A DNA stretch of 64,000 nt from an uncultured Gammaproteobacteria bacterium (GTDB taxonomy: Bacteria > Pseudomonadota > Gammaproteobacteria > HK1): NCBI GenBank assembly GCA_958295465.1, contig OY282353.1, forward strand, positions 4,889,001 through 4,953,000, given 5' to 3'. Shown here piece after piece: positions 8,977 to 18,390 of the stretch. Both the position numbers and the translations under genes were made by a program. Each line of letters opens with the position of its first letter. Within the stretch, counting starts at the first letter, position 1. Below the pieces are notes generated by a model. It searched no databases and was not told where the DNA came from. It saw nothing but the letters and a program-made list of their open reading frames with translations.

Positions 8977-10727
8977 GGCCGCGCCTCGGACGAAGGGCGC
9001 TCGCCGGCGATCGGCGCCGGGCGCGGCGCCTCGATGCTCGCGGGGAGGTAGGGCCGGAACGCCCGGAAATCCTCCGCCACGCTCGGGGTCCGGATGACCC
9101 GGGGACGGATGAAGATCACCAGCTCGGTCTTGACGAAGCGGTTCCCGCGAAACCGGAATACGTCGCCGACCCCGTCGAGCTCCGAGAGCCCTGGCACGCC
9201 GCGTTCGTCGATCCGGCGGCTGTCCTGCATCAGCCCGCCGAGCACCGCCACCTGCCCGGAGCTGAGCCGGAGCACCGACTCCATCTCCCGCACGAGCAGC
9301 TCGGGCACGAGGTTGGTCACCTCCGCGTTCGCGAGATCCGGCTGCGGGTCCTTGACGAAACGGTTGACGCGGGTGATGGTCGGCCGCACGTTCAGGATGA
9401 TCTCGCCGGCATGGCTCACGTGCGGGGTGACCGCGAGCATGATGCCCTCCGGCGCGGTGCGGGCGTCCGTGTCGATACGGGCGGTGGCGGGGCTGTCGGC
9501 GGTCCCGCTCGCGGTCTCCACGTCCACCTCGAAGTAGACGATGTTGCGGATCGCCTTCAGCACCGCGGTCTGGTTGTTCAGCACCACGAGCTTGGGGCTC
9601 GACAACACCTGCACGTTGCCGAACTCCTCGAGCAGCCGCACCGTCAGGCTCAGATCACTGCTGCGGAAGCCCAGCCTGAAGAATGGCGCCGATGCCAGAT
9701 TGCCGGCGAGCAGGCTCTGATCCGCGCTCACCCCGTCGTCGCCGGCGAACAGGCTCCAATCGACACCGGCCTGGTAGCGGTCGCTCAACTCGATCTCGAC
9801 GATCGTGGCCTCGATGAGCACCTGGCGGCGGGCGGCGGCGAGCACGTCGTCGAGATACGCCCGGATCTCGCGATGCTGCCGGGTGGTCGCACGCACGAGC
9901 AGGATCCCGGTCTCCGGGTTCGGGATCACGACACCCCCGGCATCGAGTCCCTGCCCCCCGCCGACAGCGCGCGGGGGCAGGCCCGCGCCCGTCGCGCCCA
10001 CCGTCCTCCTTGCGCCCTCCGCGGCCCCCGTGTCTCCCGAGCCCCTCGCGCCCTCCGCATCCGGCGGCCGATCGCCGCCCCCCGATACAGGCATCCGGGG
10101 GCCGGCGCTACGGACGATCGCCCGTACCGCCGCGGTGATCCGCTCCCAGAACCGGTTGCTCGAAAGGCTGTCGATGTCGGTCGATGAATTGTTGCCGAGG
10201 CTCGCCGGTCCGTCGTCGCCGCCGGCCGCCACCTGGGTGGCGGTGGAGCTGCTCGATCGCATGTCCCGCACCACGTTGACGTAGTCGATCCGGTAGCTCC
10301 GGAGCACCGGTGTGTCCGGCTCGATCACGAGCACCCCGTCCCGGCGGTGGTAGCGGACGTCGAGCTGGCGGGTGATGCGGTCGAGGATCTCGTCGAGGGT
10401 CTGATCGACGGCGTTGAGGGTCACGAGGCCCTCCGTGGCCGGGTGGACGTCGGCGTTGATCGACCCGTCGCGGACCAGGGCGAACAGCAGCTCCTTCACC
10501 GGGACCTCGTGTACCACCACGGTATACGTCTCCTGCGCCGCCCTCGCCGCGGGCGGAGGAACGAACGGGGCTCGCCGGACCGGGGCGGGGATCCTCGACG
10601 ACTCCGCCGGTGCCGGCTCGGTGACGTGTCCGCGAGAGAGCTCGCGCGGCGCCAGCGTCTGGCAGGCGCTCGCCATCACCGCCACCCCTGCTGCGAGGAT
10701 GATGTGTCCAATGATGCGCTCCGACAC
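8973..10727 (-). CDS. mshL: MSHA outer-membrane secretin MshL
   Basis: The start is a GTG at 10727 with a good AGGGAG site upstream; a longer frame would place the signal peptide internally. The N-terminus is a lipoprotein signal with lipobox VMASAC, so this 584-residue secretin is probably lipidated. An N-terminal secretin/TonB short domain (about 75-145) is followed by a low-complexity linker (about 185-260). The secretin core begins with GILLVRAT and RQVLIEATIVEIELSDRYQAG, and contains VQVLSSPKLVVLNNQTAVLK and the conserved VPELLVREMESVLRLSSGQVAVLGGL region. It forms the pore through which the pilus leaves the cell. It is the first visible gene of the operon. Confidence 0.92.
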   Translation of the reverse strand: MSERIIGHIILAAGVAVMASACQTLAPRELSRGHVTEPAPAESSRIPAPVRRAPFVPPPAARAAQETYTVVVHEVPVKELLFALVRDGSINADVHPATEGLVTLNAVDQTLDEILDRITRQLDVRYHRRDGVLVIEPDTPVLRSYRIDYVNVVRDMRSSSSTATQVAAGGDDGPASLGNNSSTDIDSLSSNRFWERITAAVRAIVRSAGPRMPVSGGGDRPPDAEGARGSGDTGAAEGARRTVGATGAGLPPRAVGGGQGLDAGGVVIPNPETGILLVRATTRQHREIRAYLDDVLAAARRQVLIEATIVEIELSDRYQAGVDWSLFAGDDGVSADQSLLAGNLASAPFFRLGFRSSDLSLTVRLLEEFGNVQVLSSPKLVVLNNQTAVLKAIRNIVYFEVDVETASGTADSPATARIDTDARTAPEGIMLAVTPHVSHAGEIILNVRPTITRVNRFVKDPQPDLANAEVTNLVPELLVREMESVLRLSSGQVAVLGGLMQDSRRIDERGVPGLSELDGVGDVFRFRGNRFVKTELVIFIRPRVIRTPSVAEDFRAFRPYLPASIEAPRPAPIAGERPSSEARP

Positions 10728-11554
10728 CGGATCTCCCTGTGCGGGACGGCTCACCCGACCTGCCCCGGACCCACTTCGAGGCAAGCGGCCCGGTCTCGAC
10801 GAGGCAGGTGACGCACCGTCAATCGGTCCCGCGGTCCGCTTGCCACGCGCCTGCCTTCCGTTGCCTTTCCGAGGCGAGGATGCTGCGGCAATGCGCGCAT
10901 CGGCCGAAAGCGGCGCACGAGCATTCCGGCGTCGGATTCGGGCGCGTGACCGTGTCGATTACCGGCCTTTGCGGTGTCGGCCTCGGGCGTGCCTCGACGT
11001 CGGATCCGGGCTCGTTCCGGTGCCGGTTTCCGGAGAGCCGGGATCGGGCGCTGCCGCTGGCCGCCCTGTGCTTGCGTATCGGCGACGCATCGAGCGACCC
11101 GGACGACAGTACTCACCGTGGTAGTGACCGGCGAAGCGCACCGACTCGTGACCGGGGACGAACGAGACCTGCCGGCTCTCGAGCGCGCAGGGAATACGCG
11201 CATCGTTTCCGCGCGCCGGCTCATCGACGTTGCTCGGCGACCGGGCTCGACCGCCGCCGCATGGGACGCACCCGCCGGCAGGACGCCCGTGTCGACGGCC
11301 GGACCGGTGGTGATCGGCTTGTTCGCCTCATGCCGGCGCGGGCCGTGGCGAGGGCCGTGGCAAGGACCCGGAGCCGCTCGGCGGATTGCACCACGGCATC
11401 CGCTCGGACAGAATCACCGGCCTCCCCGGAAGGGACGATTTCCGCTCCCGGCGCGCGCCGCCCGCGGCGGCGGCCCCGGTCGGAGTCCGTACTCCATCCA
11501 CCGGTGTGACATCACCTCGCACGGCCCGCCAGAGCGAACGGAAGACCACCGACG
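10728..11554. other. divergent intergenic region between mshL and tkt
   Basis: This 827-bp gap separates two divergently transcribed units and must hold promoters for both, but I cannot place a convincing -35/-10 pair by eye. Apart from a degraded PIN-domain fragment near 11091-11240 no gene is visible. GGAAG at 11530-11534 precedes the tkt start. Confidence 0.5.
11091..11240 (+). pseudogene. PIN-domain toxin remnant (C-terminal piece, frameshifted)
   Basis: One frame reads SDPDD and, after a frameshift near 11110, a second frame reads LTVVVTGEAHRLVTGDERDL followed by PALERAGNTRIVSARRLID. The combination RDPDD...VTGD.DLL..L....TRIV is the C-terminal half of PIN-domain ribonuclease toxins of the COG1569 type, including the catalytic acidic pair region. 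The N-terminal half and any antitoxin gene are not recognisable, so this is a fossil toxin gene. Confidence 0.5.
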
Positions 11555-13579
11555 ATGCCTTCACGCAGAGAACTCGCCAACGCGGTCCGCGCGCTGGCCA
11601 TGGACGCGGTGCAGCGCGCGAAGTCCGGCCATCCCGGGATGCCGATGGGGATGGCCGACATCGCCGAGGTGCTCTGGAACGACCACCTGCGCCACGACCC
11701 CGCCGACCCTGCGTGGCCGGATCGGGACCGCTTCGTGCTCTCGAACGGGCACGGCTCGATGCTCCTCTACGCCCTCCTCCACCTGAGCGGCTACGCCCTG
11801 CCGATGGAGGAGATCCGGCGCTTCCGCCAGCTCCGCTCCATGACTCCCGGCCACCCGGAATACGGCGACGCGCCGGGGGTCGAGACCACCACCGGGCCGC
11901 TCGGCCAGGGGCTTGCGAACGCCGTCGGCATGGCCATCGCGGAGCGGGTGCTCGCGGCGCGCTTCAACCGCGGCGGGCACGAGATCGTCAACCACCGCAC
12001 CTGGGTGTTCCTCGGCGACGGCTGCCTGATGGAAGGGATCTCGCACGAGGCCTGCTCGCTCGCGGGGACGCTGGGCCTCGGCAAGCTGATCGCGTTCTAC
12101 GACGACAACAACATCTCCATCGACGGCGAGGTCGGCGGGTGGTTCACCGACGACACCCCGGCCCGCTTCGAGGCTTACGGCTGGCACGTGACCCGGGACG
12201 TGGACGGCCACGACCCCGCCGCCGTGGGCACCGCGATCCGTGGCGCGCTCGCGGTCACCGATCGGCCGTCGCTCCTGTGCTGCAAGACGATCATCGGATT
12301 CGGCGCGCCGGGCAAGGCGGGCAAGGCATCCGCGCACGGCGCACCGCTCGGCGACGGCGAGATCGCGGAGGCGCGCGAAGCGCTGGGCTGGCCCCATCCG
12401 CCCTTCGAGATCCCCGGCGACGTCTATGCGGGTTGGGACGCCCGCGAGCGGGGGTCGGCGCGCCACCGGGAGTGGCGGTCACGCCTCGACGCCTGGCGCG
12501 CCGCGTTTCCGCGGGAGGCGGCGGAGTTCGAGCGCCGGGCGTCGGGCACGCTGCCCGCGGGCTGGGCCGAGGAATGCGCCCGCGGACTCGGCGAGGCCGA
12601 CGCGGCGGCGGCGGCCATCGCCTCGCGCAAGGCGTCCCAGAACGCCCTGGAGGCGTTCGGGCCTCTGCTGCCCGAACTGATCGGCGGCTCCGCCGACCTC
12701 ACCGGATCGAACCTCACGAAATGGAGCGGGTCGAGGGTGCTGACCCGTGAGGACGCCGGCGCCGATGCGAACTACATCTACTTCGGGGTGCGCGAGTTCG
12801 CGATGAGCGCGATCTGCAACGGCATCGCCCGGCACGGCGGCTTCATCCCCTACGCCGCCACGTTTCTGATGTTCTCGGAGTACGCACGCAACGCGCTGCG
12901 GATGGCCGCGCTGATGGGGCAGCGGGTGATCTTCGTGTTCACCCACGACTCCATCGGCCTCGGGGAGGACGGTCCGACCCACCAGGCGGTCGAGCAGACC
13001 GCCACGTTGCGATTGATGCCGAACCTGTCGGTGTGGCGGCCCTGCGACGCGGTGGAGTCGATGGTCGCGTGGAAGGCGGCGATCGAGCGCCGGGACGGGC
13101 CGACGAGTCTCCTGTTCTCGCGCCAGAACCTTCCCCATCAGTCGCGCACCGGCGAGCAGATCGCGGCCATCCGGCACGGCGGGTACGTGTTGCGCGAAGG
13201 CGGCGACGCGATCCTCATCGCCACCGGCTCGGAGGTCGGGATTGCGATGGACGCCGCCGCCATCCTCGCCGATGAGGGCATCGAGGCGCGGGTGGTGTCG
13301 ATGCCGAGCACGGACGTGTTCGACGCGCAGGACGCGGCCTACCGCGAATCGGTGCTGCCGCGCTCGATGCGGGCACGGGTCGCGGTGGAGGCTGGGGTCA
13401 CCGCCGGCTGGCGCCGCTACGTGGGCGAGGACGGCGCGGTCGCCGGGGTCGATTCGTTCGGGAAGTCCGCGCCGTACCAGGACCTCTACGAGCACTTCGG
13501 CCTGACCGCCGGGAACGTGGCGGCGATGGTGGAATCGGTGATCACGGGTACGAACACGGGCGCGAGCGCGGGGGCCTGA
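11555..13579 (+). CDS. tkt: transketolase
   Basis: The 674-residue protein is a complete thiamine-diphosphate transketolase, moving two-carbon ketol units between sugar phosphates in the pentose phosphate or Calvin cycle. Visible motifs are SGHPGMPMGMADIA near residue 25, HGSMLLYALLHLSGY, the ThDP/metal motif GDGCLMEGISHEACSLAG, and in the pyrimidine domain the glutamate region VREFAMSAICNGIARHG and THDSIGLGEDGPTHQ. The C-terminal domain is present in full. The ATG start is preceded by GGAAG at a 9-nt spacing. In many proteobacteria tkt, gap and pgk are adjacent; here the same order is kept, but toxin-antitoxin modules separate the genes. Confidence 0.97.
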   Translation: MPSRRELANAVRALAMDAVQRAKSGHPGMPMGMADIAEVLWNDHLRHDPADPAWPDRDRFVLSNGHGSMLLYALLHLSGYALPMEEIRRFRQLRSMTPGHPEYGDAPGVETTTGPLGQGLANAVGMAIAERVLAARFNRGGHEIVNHRTWVFLGDGCLMEGISHEACSLAGTLGLGKLIAFYDDNNISIDGEVGGWFTDDTPARFEAYGWHVTRDVDGHDPAAVGTAIRGALAVTDRPSLLCCKTIIGFGAPGKAGKASAHGAPLGDGEIAEAREALGWPHPPFEIPGDVYAGWDARERGSARHREWRSRLDAWRAAFPREAAEFERRASGTLPAGWAEECARGLGEADAAAAAIASRKASQNALEAFGPLLPELIGGSADLTGSNLTKWSGSRVLTREDAGADANYIYFGVREFAMSAICNGIARHGGFIPYAATFLMFSEYARNALRMAALMGQRVIFVFTHDSIGLGEDGPTHQAVEQTATLRLMPNLSVWRPCDAVESMVAWKAAIERRDGPTSLLFSRQNLPHQSRTGEQIAAIRHGGYVLREGGDAILIATGSEVGIAMDAAAILADEGIEARVVSMPSTDVFDAQDAAYRESVLPRSMRARVAVEAGVTAGWRRYVGEDGAVAGVDSFGKSAPYQDLYEHFGLTAGNVAAMVESVITGTNTGASAGA

Positions 13580-13897
13580 GTCGACTCCGTCCGGCCCCTG
13601 CCACCATGCGGCACTGCGTTCTGCCACTCGTTGCGCGATTTTCCGCCCTTCATCTCCTTCGCCTTGCGTCTCAAGCCTTGTCGCGAGCACGGGTGCGGCA
13701 ACAGCCTGAGTCGCCTCCTCCGCATGTCCCGGACGGCAGACGCGAGTTCGGTACGGGTCCGGGTCGTATGGAAGAAGAGAACCTCGATTGAGCACGCGAC
13801 AGGGCGCGACAGTTACGCCAGCGCCGAATACCTCCCGGATGATTGGAGATCATTGGGTGAGCGGTGTATGTTGCGGGGCATGTCAGAGTGCAAGGAC
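13580..13897. other. intergenic region after tkt
   Basis: No convincing gene is seen. Short open frames on both strands lack ribosome binding sites and family resemblance. The composition is less GC-biased than in tkt, as expected for a region where a toxin-antitoxin cassette was inserted. Confidence 0.4.
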
Positions 13898-14077
13898 ATG
13901 GCGACGCCGAAGAAACCCGGGCAGGCGGAAGCATGGCGGGAGCGGATCAAGGCGGACCTCGCGGCTCAAGTCGAGGCAGGGGGAACGCTCTACGGCTATC
14001 GCGAGGACGGCGCTTACGTCGCGCGAACCAGGAGCGGAGACGGAGTCATCATCCCGGGGGCGCGCAAGAGCGCCTGA
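13898..14077 (+). CDS. putative antitoxin paired with zeta-type toxin
   Basis: A 59-residue protein with a basic, helical N-terminus (TPKKPGQAEAWRERIKADL) and a short C-terminal part with LYGYREDGAYVARTRSGD. It lies 12 nt upstream of the zeta-type kinase gene in the same orientation, the usual arrangement of an antitoxin. I do not recognise the family. An alternative ATG at 13880 would add six residues; neither start has a strong ribosome binding site. The function is inferred from context only. Confidence 0.5.
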   Translation: MATPKKPGQAEAWRERIKADLAAQVEAGGTLYGYREDGAYVARTRSGDGVIIPGARKSA

Positions 14078-14089
14078 TCCGATCCGCAG

Positions 14090-14680
14090 GTGCCCGCCAT
14101 CAGGCCGACGCTTCATGTCGTCGCCGGCCCGAATGGCTCCGGCAAGTCCACTCTCACACGATCCGGGCGATTCGGCAGTGCGCGCATTGTCGATCCCGAT
14201 GCGATCGCGCGACGGATTGCGCCCGACGCACCCGAAGGCGCGGCGGGCCGCGAGGCGATCCGGGAACGCCGGGCGGCTATCGCCAACGGCGAGACCCTGG
14301 TGGTGGAAACCACGCTCTCCGGCCATGGCGCGTTGCGCTTGATGGACGAGGCCCGGGCAGCCGGCTACAGGATCGAGTTGCATTACGTCTCGGCAGGTTC
14401 GGTCGAACAGACATTGGACCGTATCTCCAATCGTGTCGCCCTGGGCGGCCACAACGTTCCGGAAGATGATGTGCGGCGGCGGTTCGACCGCTCGCGGACG
14501 AACCTACCGGCAGCCATTGCGCGAGCCGATGAATCCAGGCTCTACGACAACACCCACCTCGATGATCCACACCGTGAGGCCGCAGTCCTGACGCACGACG
14601 CATACAGGTTCGCGGAGAATCCGCCGAGCTGGGTGACCGACGCAGCCCTCGGTGTGGGCTCACCGCCCGAGCGGGGATGA
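14090..14680 (+). CDS. zeta-type toxin / P-loop kinase
   Basis: The 196-residue protein starts at a GTG. It has a P-loop GPNGSGKST at residues 13-21, an acidic DPDAIARRI region after strand 2, and the VVETTLSGHGALRLMDEARAAGY segment followed by LHYVSAGSVEQTLDRISNRV. These fit small zeta-toxin/UDP-N-acetylglucosamine-kinase-like P-loop proteins. In zeta toxins the kinase phosphorylates peptidoglycan precursors and poisons cell-wall synthesis. The C-terminal RSRTNLPAAI..ADESRLYDN segment is also typical. The small upstream gene is the likely antitoxin. The pair sits between tkt and gap and looks like an insertion into a housekeeping cluster. Confidence 0.8.
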   Translation: MPAIRPTLHVVAGPNGSGKSTLTRSGRFGSARIVDPDAIARRIAPDAPEGAAGREAIRERRAAIANGETLVVETTLSGHGALRLMDEARAAGYRIELHYVSAGSVEQTLDRISNRVALGGHNVPEDDVRRRFDRSRTNLPAAIARADESRLYDNTHLDDPHREAAVLTHDAYRFAENPPSWVTDAALGVGSPPERG

Positions 14681-14991
14681 TCCGGTGGCTGCGGCCACAC
14701 GGGTCATGCTTGTCACGGGATGGTCGGGGACCGTCCTGTTGAATACGTTCTTCGGACAGGAGTCCCGGACTTTATCCTCGAACCCGCGCAGCCGGCCCTC
14801 GACCATGCGGGGGAAGGCGCATCCAGACTCATCTCTCCCTGTTGGTAATGCCGAAATTCACAAAATGCGCAAGCTGGCGCAATATGTGAAGGAGCGATGA
14901 CATTGTTCCGGTCGTCGGGCTTGACCGAACACCGACGTGAATGAACACGACGGCACATGAATCGGATACGAAGGTACACGGAGGAGTGGAC
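14681..14991. other. leader region of gap
   Basis: This 311-bp region contains no gene I can support. It is AT-richer than its surroundings near 14840-14900, where the gap promoter is likely. GGAGGAG at about 14979-14985 is a strong ribosome binding site that fixes the gap start at 14992 rather than the in-frame ATG at 14941. Confidence 0.45.
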
Positions 14992-16005
14992 ATGACGATC
15001 AAGGTTGGCATCAACGGTTTCGGACGCATCGGGCGGAACATCCTCCGCGCCCTCTACGAGAGCGGGCGCACCGACGAGATCCGGATCGTCGCGCTCAACG
15101 ACCTCGGCGATGCCGAGACCAACGCCCACCTCACCCGCTACGACACCGCCCACGGCCGTTTCCCTGGCGAGATCGAGGTCGACGGCGATGCGCTCGTGGT
15201 CAACGGCGATCGGATCGAGGTCCTCGCCGAGCGGGACCCGGCGAAGCTGCCGTGGGGCGAACTCGGGGTCGACGTCGTGCACGAGTGTACCGGGCTGTTC
15301 GCGAGCAAGGACAAGGCGGGCAAGCACCTGGAAGGCGGCGCGAGGAAGGTGGTCATCTCCGCCCCCGGCGGCGGTGATGTCGACGCGACGGTGGTCTACG
15401 GGGTGAACCACCACTCGCTCAAGGCCGAACACACCGTCATCTCCAACGCCTCGTGCACCACCAACTGCCTCGCCCCGCTGGCGAAGGCGATCCACGACCG
15501 GATCGGGATCGAGCACGGTCTGATGACCACGATCCACGCCTACACCAACGATCAGGTGCTCACCGACGTCTACCACTCCGATCTCCGCCGCGCACGCTCG
15601 GCCACACAGTCGATGATCCCGACCGGCACCGGGGCCGCGAAGGCGGTGGGGCTGGTGCTGCCGGAGCTCAACGGCAAGCTGGACGGGTTCGCGATGCGGG
15701 TGCCGACCATCAATGTCTCGGTGGTGGACCTCACCTTCACCGCGTCGCGCGAGACGAGCAGGGAGGAGATCGACGCGGCGGTGAAGTCGGCGTCGGAGCA
15801 GGAACTCAAGGGCGTGCTCGCGTACTGCGACCGGCCGCTGGTGTCGATCGACTTCAACCACGACCCCGCGTCGTCCACCTACGATTCGAGCCTCACCAAG
15901 GTCATCGACGGCCGCCTCGTCAAGGTCATCGCGTGGTACGACAACGAATGGGGGTTCTCGAACCGGATGCTGGATACCACCGTTGCGCTGATGAACGCGG
16001 GTTGA
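14992..16005 (+). CDS. gap: glyceraldehyde-3-phosphate dehydrogenase, type I
   Basis: The 337-residue enzyme oxidises glyceraldehyde-3-phosphate to 1,3-bisphosphoglycerate with NAD(P). The N-terminal Rossmann motif INGFGRIGRNILRAL is at residues 8-22, and the catalytic Cys155 is in the standard SNASCTTNCLAP motif. The phosphate-binding and C-terminal IAWYDNEWGFSNRMLD segments are intact. The start is set by a strong GGAGGAG site. The downstream partner pgk uses its product, but a toxin-antitoxin pair separates the two genes. Confidence 0.97.
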   Translation: MTIKVGINGFGRIGRNILRALYESGRTDEIRIVALNDLGDAETNAHLTRYDTAHGRFPGEIEVDGDALVVNGDRIEVLAERDPAKLPWGELGVDVVHECTGLFASKDKAGKHLEGGARKVVISAPGGGDVDATVVYGVNHHSLKAEHTVISNASCTTNCLAPLAKAIHDRIGIEHGLMTTIHAYTNDQVLTDVYHSDLRRARSATQSMIPTGTGAAKAVGLVLPELNGKLDGFAMRVPTINVSVVDLTFTASRETSREEIDAAVKSASEQELKGVLAYCDRPLVSIDFNHDPASSTYDSSLTKVIDGRLVKVIAWYDNEWGFSNRMLDTTVALMNAG

Positions 16006-16090
16006 ACAGGCAGAAGAACGAGAATATTCGCTGGATTGTACGATGCCCGCTTGAAGCATCCATCGAATGAAACGCAGGGGAAGCGAATAG

Positions 16091-16408
16091 ATGGCCAGCC
16101 ACGTCAGAAGAAAATCCGAGGTGGTAGCGCGGTTGCGTGAACACGAATCCAGAATGAAGGAGCTCGGGGTAACGAAGATTGGAATCTTTGGTTCCTTCGT
16201 GCGCGACGAGGCGACTTTGCATAGTGACGTTGATGTATTGGTGGAGTTCGATCCGAACCGAAAAACATTCGACAATTTTATGGAATTGTCCTTTTTTCTG
16301 GAGGACATGTTCCAGCGTCACGTGAAGGTTGTAACGACGACTGGTCTCAGCCCTCACGTCGGTCCTGGAATACTGAAGTCTGTCGAATATGTCACCGAAT
16401 CTGCTTGA
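16091..16408 (+). CDS. mntA: MntA-type minimal nucleotidyltransferase (antitoxin)
   Basis: The 105-residue protein has the nucleotidyltransferase motif GSFVRDEATLHSDVDVLVEF near residues 34-53, with the two metal-binding aspartates. In MntA/HepT systems the MNT protein neutralises the HEPN ribonuclease by polyadenylylating the Tyr of its RX4HXY motif. The gene is AT-richer than gap and pgk on either side, a sign of horizontal acquisition, and overlaps the HepT gene by 20 nt. Confidence 0.88.
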   Translation: MASHVRRKSEVVARLREHESRMKELGVTKIGIFGSFVRDEATLHSDVDVLVEFDPNRKTFDNFMELSFFLEDMFQRHVKVVTTTGLSPHVGPGILKSVEYVTESA

Positions 16409-16754
16409 CTATCTGCGACATGTTATCGACGAAGCGGATTATTTGTCGATGGAGTTGGAGTGCCTGTCGCTGGACCAATTTCTGAACGACGAGACGAGAA
16501 AACGCGCATTCGTCAGGAGTATTGAGATAATCGAGGAGGCAATCAAGCAGGTTCCGAGAGAATTGAGAGAACGTCACCCGGAAATACAATGGAGAGCAAT
16601 CGCGGGGATGAGGGATAAAGTCATTCACCACTATTTCGGTGTGGATTGCGAAATAATATGGGACGTGGTAGTCAACAAGATCCCCGTGCTGCGTACGCAG
16701 GTGGAATTGATTTTGACGGAGAGCACGTCGGGCGGGGACAACGGTGACTCGTAG
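16389..16754 (+). CDS. hepT: HepT-type HEPN ribonuclease toxin (DUF86)
   Basis: The 121-residue, helix-rich protein carries the DUF86/HEPN signature near its C-terminus: AGMRDKVIHHYFGVD, that is, the RX4HXY active site including the Tyr modified by MntA. The N-terminal half (DEADYLSMELECLSLDQFLND then KRAFVRSIEIIEEAIKQVP) is standard for HepT. HEPN toxins cleave RNA. The gene overlaps mntA and shares its low GC content, so the two form one toxin-antitoxin cassette between gap and pgk. Confidence 0.9.
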   Translation: MSPNLLDYLRHVIDEADYLSMELECLSLDQFLNDETRKRAFVRSIEIIEEAIKQVPRELRERHPEIQWRAIAGMRDKVIHHYFGVDCEIIWDVVVNKIPVLRTQVELILTESTSGGDNGDS

Positions 16755-16898
16755 GACGATCGACCGCCTGAGAGATATAACCCTGTGATCAGGCCGACCC
16801 TGTATGCCTTCATTATTTTTTCCAATAGATAACTTGTGTCGTCCTGCATACGCATGCGGACGCCGGCTTGGAATCGTCGCGTGTCTGCGGCTCGCAAG

Positions 16899-18077
16899 AT
16901 GAACGTCCTCGCCATGACCGACCTGGACCTCGCGGGACGGCGGGTGCTGATCCGTGAGGACCTGAACGTCCCGATCAAGGACGGTGCGGTGGCGAGCGAC
17001 GCCCGGCTCCGGGCCGCACTGCCCACCTTGGAGCGGGCCGCGCAGGCCGGTGCGCGGGTAATGGTGATGTCGCACCTCGGGCGGCCGAAAGAGGGCGCAC
17101 CCAAACCCGCACTCTCGCTTGCCCCGGTGGCGCGCCGGCTCGGCGAGCTGCTCGGGCGCGAGGTCCGTCTGGTCGAGGACTGGTTGGACGGGCTCGACGT
17201 GGCCCCCGGCGAGATCGTGCTCTGCGAGAACGTGCGCTTCCTCGCGGGCGAGACAGCCGACGACGAGGCCCTGGCGCGGCGGATGGCGGCGCTGTGCGAC
17301 GTCTACGTGATGGACGCCTTCGGCACCGCGCACCGCGCCCAGGCCTCGACCTGCGGCGTCGCCCGCTTTGCCCCGATCGCGTGCGCCGGCCCACTCCTCG
17401 CCGCCGAGCTCGAGGCGCTCGGCAAGGCCCTCGCGCGGCCCTCGCCCCCACTGGTGGCGATCGTCGGCGGATCGAAGGTATCGACCAAGCTCGGGGTGCT
17501 GGAAGCGCTCTCGACGCGGGTCGATCGGCTGATCGCGGGCGGGGGCATCGCCAACACCTTCATCGCCGCCGCCGGCCACGAGGTGGGCGCATCGCTGTAC
17601 GAACCCGAACTCGTCGAGCAGGCAGCCCGTATCCGCGCCGGGATGCACCGGCGTGGTGGCGAAGTCCCCATCCCGGTCGACGTGGTGGTGGCGTGCGCGC
17701 CCTCGGAATCCGCTGCCGCCACCGTCAAGGCGATAGGCGACGTGAACCCCGGCGAGATGATCCTCGACATCGGCCCCGAGACCGCCCGCGCGTACCGGGA
17801 GGTGATCGAATCGGCCGGCACCGTGGTGTGGAACGGACCGGTGGGGGTCTTCGAGCTCGAGCCGTTCGCGGCCGGTACCCGCGAGCTCGCGCACGCGATT
17901 GCCCGGTCCCCGGCGTTCTCGATCGCGGGGGGCGGCGACACCCTCGCGGCCATCGATGCGTTCGAAGTCACCGAACGGATCTCGTACGTCTCCACCGGCG
18001 GGGGCGCCTTCCTCGAATTCCTCGAGGGGAAGACGCTCCCTGCCATCGCGGCGCTCGAAGCCCGCGCCGGCGGTTGA
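16899..18077 (+). CDS. pgk: phosphoglycerate kinase
   Basis: The 392-residue enzyme converts 1,3-bisphosphoglycerate and ADP to 3-phosphoglycerate and ATP (reversible). Visible motifs are VLIREDLNVPIKDG, MSHLGRPKEG, the central hinge region and LVAIVGGSKVSTKLGVLEAL, and the ATP-binding GGGDTLAAIDAF near the C-terminus. The start at 16899 (MNVLAMTDLDL) matches the usual N-terminus; an in-frame ATG at 16914 is the alternative, while an upstream extension has no family support. It completes the tkt-gap-pgk set; pyruvate kinase and aldolase genes that often follow are absent. Confidence 0.96.
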   Translation: MNVLAMTDLDLAGRRVLIREDLNVPIKDGAVASDARLRAALPTLERAAQAGARVMVMSHLGRPKEGAPKPALSLAPVARRLGELLGREVRLVEDWLDGLDVAPGEIVLCENVRFLAGETADDEALARRMAALCDVYVMDAFGTAHRAQASTCGVARFAPIACAGPLLAAELEALGKALARPSPPLVAIVGGSKVSTKLGVLEALSTRVDRLIAGGGIANTFIAAAGHEVGASLYEPELVEQAARIRAGMHRRGGEVPIPVDVVVACAPSESAAATVKAIGDVNPGEMILDIGPETARAYREVIESAGTVVWNGPVGVFELEPFAAGTRELAHAIARSPAFSIAGGGDTLAAIDAFEVTERISYVSTGGGAFLEFLEGKTLPAIAALEARAGG

Positions 18078-18390
18078 CCGGCGTTGCCGGCTTGCCCTGA
18101 AACAGTGCTGCCCGTTGCACGCAGGCGCGCTGCCACTCGGCCGCGACGCCGGCAACCCGAAGGCAAGTGCAGCAAGGCCGCGCGGCCGGTTTTCGAGCTT
18201 CGCCGGCTCGCCTTCGAATCATGTTGCAGGTTGCCGGTGGCTGCGACGGTGACGGACAATGGTTTCGCGGTCCGGAAGGCCAGGACGTGAGGACGGTGAT
18301 GGTCCGCCGGAGCCGACGGAACCTGTGACCGGCCCGGCCGGTCTGATTCGAGTGAGGCCGGGCCGCGGCTTCAGGCCGCGGAGGATGACC
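18078..18390. other. intergenic region after pgk
   Basis: No gene is supported in these 313 bases. The segment is GC-rich with several short palindromes such as CGGCCCGGCCG near 18330, but no clear terminator with a T-tract. GGAGG at 18380-18384 is the ribosome binding site for the next gene and favours its start at 18391. Confidence 0.4.

Noticed and set aside
10728..10784. Upstream start for mshL adding 19 residues
   Set aside because: It would bury the lipoprotein signal peptide; the GTG at 10727 has a good ribosome binding site and puts the signal at the N-terminus.
13606..13791. Small plus-strand frame after tkt
   Set aside because: It has no ribosome binding site and no recognisable family, and its low-complexity basic composition fits non-coding DNA.
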